Positions 35,007-45,885 of a stretch of DNA of 64,000 nucleotides are shown here, in pieces. Origin of the DNA: Whitmania pigra (Eukaryota > Annelida > Clitellata > Hirudinida > Haemopidae). The stretch spans positions 47,501 through 111,500 of the forward strand of contig JAJTWR010000401.1 of NCBI GenBank assembly GCA_021613335.1, written 5' to 3'. The stretch's first letter is position 1. The number at the start of each line of letters is the position of its first letter. The position numbers were made by a program, and so were the translations under genes. Below the pieces are notes generated by a model. That model worked only from the letters and a program-made list of their open reading frames with translations, ran no database searches and was not told the origin of the DNA.

Positions 35007-35015
35007 CAAGGGCAG
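34862..35015 (-). pseudogene. 18S rRNA 3'-end fragment
   Basis: On the minus strand the sequence runs from TGCCCTTGGTACACACCGCC and GTCGCTACTACCGATTGGAT through ATGGTTTAGTGAGGTC to GAAGACGATCGAACCTGATC, ATCTAGAGGAAGTAAAA and CGTAACAAG. This is the universally conserved 3' end of eukaryotic small-subunit rRNA (the V9 region). About 154 bases are present. The match stops just short of the gene's 3' terminus (after CGTAACAAG) and abruptly upstream, so this is a displaced fragment and not a functional rDNA unit. Confidence 0.93.
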
Positions 35016-35122
35016 TTTTCTGCCGCTACAGAATTCTTCGGTGGAAAAAGACACATTTCATGATTTGTCAACGACACTCCATCTTTTTCGTGCCATGACT
35101 GTCTGATTATGACCCTACATAT
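35016..35122 (-). repeat. Dispersed repeat family C, copy 1
   Basis: On the minus strand it reads AGGGTCATAATCAGACAGTC, ATGGCACGAAAAAGATGG, GTCGTTGACA and CTTTTTCCACC. The same order is found at 47281-47375 on the plus strand with few differences. This copy abuts the 18S fragment directly. Confidence 0.75.
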
Positions 35123-35124
35123 GT

Positions 35125-36185
35125 GGTTAGGTTTAAGAGGGCTTTTATCTCAGAAAAATTGCAATCATGCACTGGATCCTAGATTCCTCACATGCCTACA
35201 CAAAGACGATCAGTATCATCCGCTGTAATGACGGCTTTAGCTGCCATTGTACAAGTCGAGCTGAACCAGAGCTCTACAAAGCTAGTTGTCCATTTAATGG
35301 TCGCAGAAGTGTGCACCATCACATGGTCTTGTTGCTAAGCTAGCATTCAAATACTTGACTTTTCCAGCAAATACAGTGCCATGTAAACATTTATTTTCGC
35401 TATATAGCCATGTTATAATCAGCAACTAGATGAATATGGACTGCGTGCCAGAAAATGAAGTGCTTTGGGAAATTAATTGTAAAATAAGATGGTGCGATTA
35501 AAAAATGTAATCGTGAGACTAATCGCGATAAAAAAAAAAATCTATCTGCAGCCCCAACATAATTTTTAACTGGTTTTGATTATCTCGATATTTAACAAAT
35601 ATTATTGAATAATATTAGAAAACTCGGTGCAGTAGATGGTTTGTGGAGGACCACCTCAAATCAGCATTTATTTCTCACCTTCACAACTTAACAAGCAAGA
35701 AGTGTCTAATAGACCATTTGAGGTACACTGCATCTACAGCAAGCATACAAAACAACATACCAAATGATACTAAAGAATACGTGTCGCCTCCCTACGTGAA
35801 CTCAATGCAAGCGTTGAATAACTCTATTTCTGAGACCAAAGAAGTATAAAGCATTGGCTCAATTAATTCACTCTCTCTGAACAGGTACAAATGGTACATC
35901 AATACGATTTTATGATCCATCATATCTTTAACTCAAAGTAACGAAAAGTATACTGCGAATATTTGGACTTCAAGTCATACGATATACAACCGTAAGTTTG
36001 TATTTGTTGATAGTGAATTAAAAGTTTTTCATTTAAATTAGGATGATTTTTTAGTGGAAAATCTTTCGAACTTATAACTTCCAGATATACGTTTAAGTCA
36101 ACTCAAATTCATACTTAATTAAGTCAATACAAAATCATTGCAATAATATTGCATCAAGTGTGATTGAAAACATTTAAATACTTAA
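35125..36185. other. Interval without recognised genes
   Basis: AT-rich DNA. The ORF at 35643-35849 (plus strand) has no recognised domain and no convincing splice context, so it is not called. No inverted repeats or duplications were found here. Confidence 0.5.
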
Positions 36186-36222
36186 TATCGTGTTTCCCCG
36201 AAAATAAAAAAATGTCTTATAT

Positions 36223-36646
36223 CAGGGGCGGGCAAACCACGGCTCGCCAGAGTATATTATGCGGCCCGTATGTACCGATGTACAGGACATAGCATACTTG
36301 TTGGTATTTATACAGGGATTGAACACTCGTTTAGAGCTTACTGACGAATTACTTAGTGTTGAGCCACTCAGAGACAACCACAGGACAGGATTTATTCAAC
36401 GAATAGTAAAATCTTATTACCAAATTAGCAACTGGTTTAGTTCATATTTTAAAATTTGAATTTGAATGTGTAATAGAGAGTGAATGTGGAATAAAATGAC
36501 AAATACATGGTTATTATCATTAACTCATATTTTCATACGTTGTAAATTATAATTGAAGTAGATTAGTAGATGAAATATATATGCGGCCCCCGATAACAAC
36601 CAAGTTTTTAATGTGGCCCTCCGTAGAAAAAGTTTGCCCACCCCTA
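36223..36646 (+). mobile_element. Short hAT element with 8-bp target-site duplication
   Basis: The left end is CAGGGGCGGGCAAACCACGG; the right end, read on the minus strand, begins TAGGGGTGGGCAAACTTT. The flanks are a perfect 8-base duplication TCTTATAT (36215-36222 and 36647-36654). A short ORF inside (36259-36459) reads DVQDIAYLLVFIQGLN and LTDELLSVEPL, which resembles the mid-region of GTF2IRD2/EPM2AIP1-type hAT transposases. It is an internally deleted, non-autonomous copy inserted into repeat D. Confidence 0.9.
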
Positions 36647-36857
36647 TCTTATATTTATTTTTGCTCAAAATGACGCGCTATACCTTATGTTCGTGGGTTG
36701 TCTTATATTAATATTTTCATAATCAACGACCCATCAACACATTTTTTCATGTTGCACAAATTATTATGCTACAAGATGAAAGTATCCTTTTAGTAAAAGA
36801 CGACGTGGTGGCAAACCAGCTGGGTCCAGTGAATTTAAAAACTCTTGTTGGAAATTG

Positions 36858-37151
36858 ACATTATCTTTCATTATCAAAATCTTTCTCGAGCAATTCAATA
36901 GTAGCTGAAGCTGTAATTGCTTTAGTAGGATGGATGCACGGATATTTGGAAAAAGCATCCACTACCACCAACCAGTTTATGCCAAGAAAGTCAATGGCAT
37001 GGTCAAGGTGGATATGGCTCCATGGCCTATCTGGAACAGTCCAAGAAAGGTTTGGTTTCTTTGGAGGGCTGTTTAGGTGTTCTTGGCACAAAGGACATTC
37101 TTGGCAAAGCTTCTCAATGTCTTTGTCAATATTATATAACCTCATCAGCAT
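36858..37151 (-). pseudogene. Gypsy-type retrotransposon integrase fragment
   Basis: A minus-strand ORF with the end of the zinc-binding region (DKDIEKLCQECPLCQEH) followed by the start of the integrase core: WTVPDRPWSHIHLDHAIDFL and WLVVVDAFSKYPCIHP. The first catalytic Asp lies in HLDHA; the next conserved block (VDAFSK) is intact. The reading frame is lost before the second catalytic Asp. No LTRs were identified next to it. Confidence 0.85.
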
Positions 37152-37363
37152 CTACAACGGTATCGATTGACTTGTATTCGCTTATAGATTCCACGCAAAT
37201 GCAGAGCAGTAATTATTTTTATTATCGGTTCTTTATTATATTAATATTTCACTAAAATTGTACCGACATATTTCTCATAATCTCAACTCATAATTCAATA
37301 TGCTATTGTATGTTGCAATAGACCTATGGTAAATGCCGACTGACGATCTTAACTAGAGTTAGA

Positions 37364-37508
37364 GCTTATAATATACTATAATATATTATATAGCTTATAA
37401 TATACTATAATATATTATATAGCTTATAATATACTATAATATATTATATAGCTTATAATATACTATAATATATTATATAGCTTATAATATACTATAATAT
37501 ATAATATA
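37364..37508. repeat. 29-bp AT-rich tandem repeat
   Basis: About five copies of a 29-base unit AGCTTATAATATACTATAAT plus ATATTATAT, nearly identical to each other, inside repeat D. Confidence 0.9.
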
Positions 37509-37638
37509 CGAGCATCTTGAAAAATCATGCTAGGGCTTATTTTTGGGGAAACACGGCGTTGATCGCATTGCGACTCGAAATTGTGCCAGTATTAAAACTA
37601 TTCACGATAATTAATTCTTTGGAAAATTCTTTTCAGAG

Positions 37639-40395
37639 ATGAAGTTTGGTTTAAAAATAATTTTCCTATTATTTGTGGCCTTCGTTGCGGTGACAGTCAT
37701 TCAATTTTACGGAGAATCCAGTGTCACGAAATGGTATATTGATTTTCTCCTATATAGAACCGAAAGAAAATTTTTTGGATATGGGGATTACCAAGAACTT
37801 CCCGTCTTAAACTGCATAGCTGGAATTCCTTGCGTCTACGAAGAAGAGGTTGATCTGAGGATTATCGTTATCACACATAATCGTAAAGTCAGCGTCATGA
37901 AGCTGCTCGAATCATTGCAAGGTCTCGAACTAGACGGAGACAAGGCCGTTCTCGAGATATGGATTGATCGGCTACAAGACGGTACTGTACATAAAGAGAC
38001 CATGGAAGCCGTCACAAACTTCACCTGGCTCAAAGGACCGACGAGAGTACACGTGCAAACAGCTCACGTTGGGATCATGGGCCAGTGGATTGATACGTGG
38101 AGGCCTAAGAACGCCCCCCCTTTTCAAAAAAATCCAAAGGTTGTTGAGGAGTCTCTATTCATTCCTAGGCATTACAAAGAGATAGGTCTTGTACTAGAGG
38201 ATGATTTGAACATATCAACTCAAGCCTATAAGTGGCTGAAGGCAGCCCATAGGAAGTACAATGGTCGCAGTGACTATGCTGGCTCATCCTTGTGGAGTGA
38301 AATGGTGGCCGCCCATAACACTGGAAGAGGGATATCTGGTGAGTATTTATACTTTTTATTTAATTAATTTATTTATTTTTAATATACTATTGAATTTCGT
38401 ATTGCATAACGATGGAAAATAATTAAACATCAAAAATGGCAGAGGCTGTGGAGGTCTACTGAGTCGAGGTATATGGAAAGCGACTAACTCTAAATTGATT
38501 GATGCGGCGTAGCATCAATATTCTCTGAGCTGCGAAAACATGGGTTTTTAGACATTCGCATTTAAGAAAGTCTAAATTTCCGGGTTAAAACCCCGGTCGA
38601 TTCCTACTGCTCGGCCACTTTTGTTCTTGCTGTATCAAATATTTCTCATGCATTTGCTTTATAACGTCGGCCTTTTTTTCATCCTGACAAGATGTTTGCT
38701 GAAATGCCATGCTGACTACTAAGCTAGGCCGATATTGTTTCTTTTGGAAGCTTTATTATGAATTCTTACTTTTTGCTATTGCCTGATTGTCCAGTTTCTC
38801 TTAACACCTCCGGATATTTTTAGAACGAAAGAAAATAAACGAGAAAATGTATGACAAATGAGGGATTTTGACAGATCCACTACAAAAAACGTCGACTTTA
38901 TAAGACTGGCGACTTTTACAATATTCCCGCTTGGCCGAGGTCGAGATAAGTGGGTTCCACTGTATAAAAATAAAATAAAAACATCATGCCATCTGCAACA
39001 TAACAATTTAGCTTAATATCTACCACAAATAAATAAATGTAGATTGTTGAACAAGAAAATATATGACATCCCCCGAAAATAAGTCCTAAGCGTGTTTTGA
39101 AGCAAAAATTAATGTATGACCCTATCTTATTTTCGGGGACACGATGCTTTTTCAATCCACAACACATGTACTTAAGAAACAAATAATAACTTATTTTGTT
39201 TTGTATGTGATAGTATTTGACAGATTCATCATTTAAAACTTGTATACATTTAAAATAAAATTTTTACAAAATCAAAAATAAAAGGGTGCTGAAAAAATAT
39301 ACAAATTATTTTTGGTAAAATTTTTCCTGAAATTCACCTAAAACTAATAAATTCAAGCTATTTTTAAACTAATAAGATATCCGACACTTAATATCATTTC
39401 AGACATTTTTAATAAAATGATCAAATGAAATTATTAAAAATTTATTTTATGAAAGTATTTTTTTAATCTCAATTCTTCTTACAAGTACCTTTCAAAAATA
39501 TTTATTTTGAATCAACGTAAATATGCAAATTAAATAAATCTTTTTCAGTAAATTTTTGTTTAACTGAAGGTTTTATTTTACAATATTCCCTTTTGGCCAA
39601 CAGCTCCTCGCAACCAGTCAGCTTTTATGTATGTCTGCATCGGTACATGGGGATTCGCTCCAGCACCGAAGCTCTGGGCAGAGTTTCAGGTCGTTGTCTG
39701 TCATGTTATTATAGATTTTTTACTAGGTTCACCACATTAAACTTAAAACTAAATTCCACCTGTTAAATATTTACTTTAAAATATAATATCAATAATAGGT
39801 ATTAATAATATAATTAATAATATGTGGCCGAAACAATTACAACATTATCATCATCTTCATCACTGCTACCACCACCATTACTACCATCAGTAGTAATAGT
39901 ATTAATATATCAATATAAATATTAGTCCAAATCATCTCAGTTATGCTAAGGACAATAATCAAATAAATAAAATATAAATATTAACGAAATCGTAATAATT
40001 ACTTTAACTATTAATTTGTACCAACATAGGACTGGTTCCATAAAATCAGATCTGGCCCGAACTCTTCAACCTATCATCCTTACGTCGCAGACACCGTTCC
40101 AAACAATTGGTACCATCAACTGAAATCTCAAGGTCGGCAGGACAGCATGTGGGAAATGTGGTTTATCCACTTTTCCACACAAAAAAAAGCATATACAGTG
40201 ATAAACAACTTCCCAACTATAAATGGTGATGGGGCGTCTTGTTTGGGCATCAATAGGAGAGAGGTTGGTCTCCACTACCCTAGTAAAGGTCCTGAGAATT
40301 TGTGCAAGCTTTTGTCCGCTTGGAACACCAGTTACGACGGCATGCTTCCGGAAAACCCTATAAAGTTTGACTGGAACGGAAATCAGGTTAACTGA
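37639..40395 (+). CDS. Type II membrane glycosyltransferase-like protein (GT-A fold)
   Basis: Three exons (37639-38338, 39604-39689, 40030-40395) join in frame to 383 residues. The N-terminus is a short cytosolic tail and signal anchor (FGLKIIFLLFVAFVAVTVIQ), as in Golgi or ER enzymes. The catalytic part begins with a nucleotide-sugar-type strand DLRIIVITHNR. A DxD-like acidic motif follows in GLVLEDDLNIS (LEDD at 186-189), where a metal and sugar nucleotide would bind. Further conserved-looking blocks are AHVGIMGQWIDTW, YAGSSLW, and a C-terminal NNWYHQLKSQ, MWEMWFIHFS. I infer a Golgi glycosyltransferase; donor and acceptor are unknown. A related group of uncharacterised invertebrate proteins exists to my knowledge, but I cannot name the family. 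Confidence 0.8.
38450..38640 (+). repeat. Possible tRNA-derived SINE-like insertion
   Basis: The stretch ACCCCGGTCGATTCCTACTG (about 38590-38610) resembles a tRNA T-loop/B-box. An A-box is not clear and no duplication flanks it. It lies in the first intron of the glycosyltransferase gene. Confidence 0.25.
39061..39146. repeat. Repeat D, short copy
   Basis: An 85-base copy with inverted ends: CATCCCCCGAAAATAAGTCC at the left and TCTTATTTTCGGGGACACG at the right, with GCGTGTTTTGAAGCAAAAAT between them. It is a compact version of the element at 36189-37556, in the same glycosyltransferase intron. Confidence 0.75.
39845..39972 (+). repeat. CATCAT/ACC microsatellite and repeat family B, copy 2
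   Basis: ATCATCATCTTCATCACTGC-type repeats run to about 39895. Then AGTCCAAATCATCTCAGTTA and GGACAATAATCAAATAAATA (39923-39972) form a plus-orientation copy of family B, ending in A-rich repeats. Second intron of the glycosyltransferase gene. Confidence 0.7.
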
Positions 40396-40424
40396 CGATA
40401 CGTGCGTCTACTTCTACAAAATCA

Positions 40425-40510
40425 TGTCAATTCTCCATTTTTATAACCATCTCTGGAGCCCTTTAAGCTCCAACTGAAGACTCACCTCTTCAGGATTTTT
40501 GAATTTTAGA
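40425..40510 (+). mobile_element. Possible LINE 3'-end relic in the glycosyltransferase 3' UTR
   Basis: Just after the stop codon the sequence translates as SSLKLQLKTHLFRIFEF, a common pattern (LKTHLF) at the C-terminus of non-LTR reverse transcriptases. An AATAAA at 40728-40733 may serve as the host gene's polyadenylation signal. Confidence 0.4.
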
Positions 40511-41361
40511 ACTACGTCTATTTGAACTATTTAAATTAATATGCTTATCTTATTTTTTTTGTTATCTGTGAATTTCTGAGTTTTTTTGGGTTCAATCAAG
40601 AAGTAAACAAAACAGCATAGCGCCGACTTTTGTGAATTCAATCTAAAAGTCATATGAATCTACCGAAATATTTTTACGGGTGCTGAGAAGGGTTCATAAA
40701 GTCTGGCTGTTATAATAAGGTTTTATAAATAAAGATGTGAACAAAACAACTATTATTATTATTGTTGTTTTTGTTGTAAACGTGGTTGCGGAGTAATTAA
40801 GTTTATATTGCTAATGTAATTAAATTTAAATTTAATTGTATTTGGTATCTTCTTCATGCACGAGGTCTCTCGTCGAGTCAGACGATCAGCGAGGGTCCAT
40901 TCAGCTCAGAAGCCCAAATATCCATTTGCATCCTTAAGTACCTAAAATCCCTTACACACTTACCTTCGATTATTCAGTTCCGTTAACTGAATACTTGCTC
41001 TAATAAACTTATTAGTTAACTTACTAATTTGCGACACCTGTGTTATTTCGTTATTATTCAGAATGTGTTTCCACAAATAATAAACACATAATGACAACTT
41101 AAATGTTCACCACGGATTTCAATGAAATTTTCATAAAATTAAATAGCTTATTTAATTGATATTTTGATTGTTTTCAATTTCTAATTAAAAACAATAGAAA
41201 TCATGAAAACATCAGTGGTTGTAAAAGGGATAAAGACCAATCTTAAGTCAGTTATCTATTGTTAACATATTAGAGAATATATTCTACCAAATTACGACAA
41301 AAAAGGTACCAATTAAAACATCCGAAAAACGTGAATAAATAAAAACGAGTTAAAGAATCAT

Positions 41362-44300
41362 TCAAAGTCCTTTTCGTTTAAAAATGAGGTCACCCTTATG
41401 TTCAATGGCCTCTTCGTAAAGATTGGTGCTTGCTACAAACTCCTTCAAGCCATTTTTCGTTTTTTGATGTCCCTCTTCACTGGATCCCCAGATAAACCAC
41501 TCCACTGACATGACATCGATTTGAATCTTATCGAATGGAATGGTCCGCAAGATATCTAAGTCTATACCGTCCACGTCCAGAGAAAAATAATCGACATGAG
41601 TTACTTCCAAAGCTAGCAGAAGTGAATATAAAGGTACACATTCCACCATAACTTCCTCGGCTCTTATTTGTGACACAACCTTGTTCCTGTCTGCTCGGTA
41701 AGATTCTGTTACTAAATTAGTGCCTGCTAAAACGACCGATTCTTTAAATTTTAAAATTTGAGGATATCTAGTAGGCGACAGACATCCTTGATAAGCGTGG
41801 ACGTTTCGTTCGGTTTTAATTATTTTTTCAAACATGCCCTTGTTGGCTTCAATGAGCAGTCCAGTCCATTCCTTGGATGTCTCGAAGTACAAAGTATTGG
41901 AGTGAAGGACTCCGTCCAATGCACCACACTCTATGAAAAATCCTTTGGTTCTGTTTAACATGCCATCGATGACTTGGGATTGGCCCATTTGCGACCAATG
42001 ACGTCCCTTTTGAAATCTAGGGTTAATCCCAGGTTTGCCTAACTTCATTATTTTTCGTTTCAGATAATATAAAAGCCTTTTATCATTCATTGGTGTTGAC
42101 TCCTTGAACAAATCCGAGGCGTTAAAATTCTGATCAACAAGCATTGATATCTGCAGTTCATGAAATATTAAGATATTAGTATAATCAAATTGTGAAGATT
42201 ATTTAATGAAATGATGTAACAATAAATTTTTAAAATACTCTAATTCAAATACGATAAATAATATTAAATTAAATAATAGCAATTAATACGAGAATCTGAA
42301 TGAACAGGTAACTTGTTGTACATTTATTACTATGTTCCCTTATTGCAGCGGTTCTCAATCTTTTTGAAGATTGCTGCAGGCGACCCAATAAAAAAGTTGA
42401 TTGGGCTACCTTTCACTCAGGTATCTGTTATGCCTTTCACTTCTAAATATTAGAAAATGTATATTTTAAACTTTTTATGCATATCCCATACTTGGAAGAT
42501 TTACTTGCCTTTAAATGAGAAAACTTGAGACATATTGTCTTATTTTTAAATTATTTATTTTGTAACATTGTTTTAGTTTTTAACCGTTGTTACGGTTTCA
42601 GTGAAATGGTTGTGCTTGCTAAATTGACCCTTTGAATAAGAGTTCGTCTTCAGCCCACAATTTCTGCTCTCTTCTGCAGCAGAAACTTCCAAGGTTATCC
42701 GGAAGAACTCTTTTTTCAAAGTTTGTCTCAAGAACATTGTTTGCTGAGCTGACATTGACCAAATTCAACTCTGGTGTCGTTTCAGCATGGCATAGTTCTT
42801 AAAGCATAAGCATGGCTTTGCACATGACATCTTCAGAGTTGGCATTGATCAAATCCTCTTCAACTCTTATGTCCATGTCTCGAAGCTCATCTTCCTCATG
42901 TGGAAACATCTCAAGTTCCAATTCCTATTTCCTTCTCCAATGAAAATGGATTGCGAGTTGACTCAGCCACAATTATTAAACCGACCGCTACGTCGTTCAA
43001 CTGCATTCCTGACAGGTCAGCATTTTTACCCTTCTTGTTAACTGCAGCCGGAACCACTTCCGCTTTGATCAGAGAGATAGCATCTTCAGTATTCACTGTG
43101 TTTCATCATTTTTATCAGTGGTGATTCTTCAATGCTCGTCCTCCTCGACGCCAATGTTGTATCTTTACTACTATGTTAGTTTATTGCTACAACTAAACTA
43201 TAGAAAGTATGGGAAACTAACTGGGAGATTGATTGGAGTGGAATGAGAGAATAGTGATCTTTAACCTAATATATCATTATTGATGCTATCCGGGGTTTAC
43301 AATAATTTGTGTTTAGATAAACAAAAGTTTGCTTATGTAACTTGCATGCTTACCTGTTTTATTGAATTGCACACACTTTTAATGTTATGAGAAATAATCT
43401 TAGTCTCAATCCAGTAGTTATTGCTGGGACTATTCAATTCACAAAGTTGGGGTTTGTCACAGGCCACCGACCGAAATTTTGGCCCCTATGCCATTTAGAA
43501 CAGTCTAGTCTACACTAAGGATCGATCGGTCACATTTTAACTTTCTAACGTATTGAAAGTGTAATTATCTGCTTTCGTTTAATTTTTTAAAGCTATTTTC
43601 AATATTACCATTTAAATTCAATGAGGAATGCAGTTATGAAGACGTAATTGAATCATTTGAAGACACAGTTGGTCATATAAAACTTATGTTTACTACTCGT
43701 TCCTTAACTATCTTTGGTTATTAACCTCAAAGTTCAAGAGAAATTCAGTCTTTTGTGTCGCATTTTCAGAAGAGGAAGTCCCACCTAGGAATCGACCGGG
43801 ATCACTTTTATTTAGCCTGGGCCGGGGTTAGCCGGAGACAGGGTTCAAAATATATATTTAGATATGAAACTTTGTAATATATTGTCAGTGTAATTTTCTG
43901 CTTTTCTTCAATCTAGCGTGCAAGAAGCGTTGGCTTTGGTTTTTGAAGTACGAAAATTCCGTAGGTATGTTTATGGAAGACGATTCACGTTACTCACTGA
44001 CCATAAACCACATAAGTGGGCCATATTCGGGTCAAAGAAAGGCATAAAATATTAATAACATTCCTGTTCCTCAAAACGCCTAATTTTTTCCTTCCCTGAG
44101 TTCCTATTGCAATATTGATGATTTGGAGCTGCAACTAATGTAACTTATCAAAGGTTAAGTACGTAAAACGTCTTCATACTCTTGTTCAACACAGAACCTT
44201 TCGATTATCTACGCGGAAATGCTTTTAATCTTACAATTTAACTAATTTGATTTGACTAATTTACATTTAATTTAGTTTATTAATTTTTTTACAATAAATT

Positions 44301-44876
44301 TTATTGAGCTGTTTTGATGAGTTTTATGTTTTGATGGGGCTATTTTGTCGCAGGGCTATTTACTGCAAATGTATTTATTATCATCATTATTATTATTATT
44401 ATATTTAAAGGAGAAGATGTTCTATCAAGTTCTAAGCAAAACTTGGAAAGTCCACGCTTCTCACATGGACTTCTCAAGCGTAGGAAAATGTTTTTATCTA
44501 TTCGTGTAGTCACCCGACGAAAAAACAAAAAAAATTGATGTAAAGCACTTCAATAAAAATAATTCAAACACCAAAACTTCTTTCTTTAAGTGACATTGCA
44601 ACACAAGCCGGATAGCGGATAGTATTTAATAAATAGTTTAACCGAATGAGAAGAAGATATATAGTTATATACTGTTATGTACCTAAGGCAGCCTTAGACA
44701 ATAATGAAGTTACAGATATAATATATTAACTTTAAAACATATTACAATTGTTAAATTATCTTAGGAATAAGAAAATAAAAAAAACTACTAACCACTCTGT
44801 CCGGTATGGCCACATAAATCATTATCAATGCACACATAACAACACAAAAAAATTGAATCAGGTATTTAGTTACCAT
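41362..44876 (-). CDS. FkbM-domain methyltransferase-like type II membrane protein
   Basis: Two exons (44876-44793 and 42150-41362) join in frame to 290 residues. The first encodes a signal anchor (MVTKYLIQFF, CVVMCALIMIYVAIP), the second the whole catalytic region. Methyltransf_21 (FkbM) features are: GFFIECGALDGVLHSNTLYF, the SAM-binding motif I; WTGLLIEANKGMFEK, with an acidic residue after strand 2; and HVDYFSLDVDGIDLDIL. Animal proteins of this kind include the Star-like group in the secretory pathway; whether they methylate anything is often unknown. The 2.6-kb intron holds several repeats and retroelement scraps. Confidence 0.85.
42345..42440. mobile_element. hAT-like transposon end
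   Basis: CAGCGGTTCTCAATCTTTTT followed by GGCGACCC is the characteristic terminus of many hAT elements. The matching right end was not found, so only a fragment or an unresolved non-autonomous copy is called. It lies in the FkbM gene intron. Confidence 0.5.
42800..43110 (-). pseudogene. Frameshifted ORF relic of unknown family
   Basis: A minus-strand reading from about 43100 gives TEDAISLIKAEVVPAAV, GKNADLSGMQLNDVAVG and LIIVAESTRNPFSLEKEI. The frame then shifts near 42925 into LEMFPHEEDELRDMDIRV and EEDLINANSEDVMCKAML with a stop at about 42800. Residue use is protein-like across the shift. It has no splice signals and sits in an intron among repeats, so a retroposed copy or transposon ORF is likely. 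I do not recognise it. Confidence 0.45.
43157..43292. mobile_element. LTR fragment, same family as 61744-62006
   Basis: Starts TGTTGTATCTTTACTACTAT and shares TTTATTGCTACAACTAAACT, AACTGGGAGATTGATTGGAG and GATCTTTAACCTAATA with the LTR at 61744. It lacks a roughly 45-base internal stretch that the other copy has between repeated GAGCGATC strings. The right part is missing. Confidence 0.75.
43913..44047 (+). pseudogene. Gypsy-type RNase H fragment
   Basis: Translates as EALALVFEVRKFRRYVYG then RRFTLLTDHKPHKWAIF and GSKKGI, the standard reverse-transcriptase/RNase H block of Ty3/gypsy elements (ALA.V.A..KF..Y.YG..F...TDHKPL). Only about 45 codons remain. It lies in the FkbM gene intron. Confidence 0.85.
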
Positions 44877-45464
44877 GTTGAGTGTTTTATTCACGTTCGT
44901 TAAAAGTGAATTAGAATTTGTTCGAAATTAGAAGAGAAGCTTTGTGACGAGGGCTGTTGGGGTAGGCAGCGTCCTTTACGTAGACTTAAGTCACAGCTTA
45001 CGCTCTGCTTGGCGAGCAGAGACAATGGGCAAACGATTCTCGACTGTGAAAACAACAAAAGATAAGAGTTTTGTTTGGCTTTCTCGGACGGGGCGTGTGA
45101 CAAGCTTTAAAATATCACACTGCTAGTTTGAAAAATGGATTAGAATTTTTTGGTTATGTAATTCTGAAAATGAAATATAATAGAAACTGAAATGATGTCA
45201 TGTCAACTTTATAAAAACTAAAATTAAAATAAGCAACAAAACTTTACAAAAACTGAAATTCAAAGAAATTTGTAAACTGAAATATCACTGACAAACTTTG
45301 AGATCTGAATTTCGAAAATTAGTAGTACGTTATGTTTCCCGTTATCTTACTGTATAGCTTATCTTATTTGTAGCTCAAAAAAAATGTTTAGGTTTTAAAT
45401 TATCTCTTCCTGTTAAAAACTTCTTAATATGCTTTCATAACCCAAATTTACTAGACTCTTAATC

Positions 45465-45570
45465 GTCTTTAACACTCTTCTCTTCTTTCCAAAGTTTCAA
45501 TATCCTTCTTCAAGTGGAGATGCCATACTTGTACGCAATACAAATAGACTTGGAGGTGGTTGCGGAAGCA
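45465..45570 (-). mobile_element. Second CR1/L2-like LINE fragment
   Basis: The minus strand encodes YCVQVWHLHLKKDIETLER, the same reverse-transcriptase C-terminal segment as in the fragment at 32480-34445. The frame stops soon after (about 45470). Confidence 0.65.
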
Positions 45571-45609
45571 ATAAAGACAGCCTGCTCCAAAGCGAATGCT
45601 CGAGAGCAT

Positions 45610-45885
45610 AGGCGCCAACTTAAGGGGGGCAAAGCATTTTTTGCCCCCCCAATAATTTTTCAAAGGGGCAACGTATCATTTTGCCCTCCCAATAATTTTG
45701 TGGTGAAGGATTTACATATTTTAAGTTAAACTTTTAAGTTGCTAACTAAAAAAATTAGTTAAACTCACAATTTAACTAAATTATTTTTTTTCTTAGTTGT
45801 ACCGTTGACTTAACTAAAATTTTTTAGTTAAACTAAAAGTTTGCAACTTTTTAGTGAACTAGTTGCCCGTCACTGCACGTTACCA
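45610..45885. mobile_element. Degenerate DNA-transposon remnants
   Basis: TAGGCGCCAACTTAAGGGGG with TTTTTGCCCCCCCAATAATT resembles ends of ZMYM-type hAT elements. It is followed by TTAGTTAAACT-type subterminal repeats and AACTAGTTGCCCGTCACTG (45860-45885), which resembles a hAT terminus. A complete element cannot be bounded. Confidence 0.45.

Larger units (their letters stand above)
36189..37556. mobile_element. Repeat D: element with GTGTTTCCCCGAAAATAA ends, nested insertions
   Basis: The left end CGTGTTTCCCCGAAAATAA and right end TTATTTTTGGGGAAACACG are inverted repeats. Internal TTTTTGCTCAAAATGACGCG and CATGCTAGGGCTTATTTTT belong to the same family, which recurs as an 85-base copy at 39061-39146. 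Inside lie a hAT element (36223-36646) and a gypsy integrase fragment. No target duplication was seen. Confidence 0.6.

Noticed and set aside
36259..36459. Small ORF as an independent gene
   Set aside because: It lies wholly inside a hAT element with an 8-bp duplication and resembles a transposase segment.
38580..38625. tRNA gene
   Set aside because: Only a T-loop-like string is visible; no acceptor stem, anticodon arm or A-box could be folded around it.
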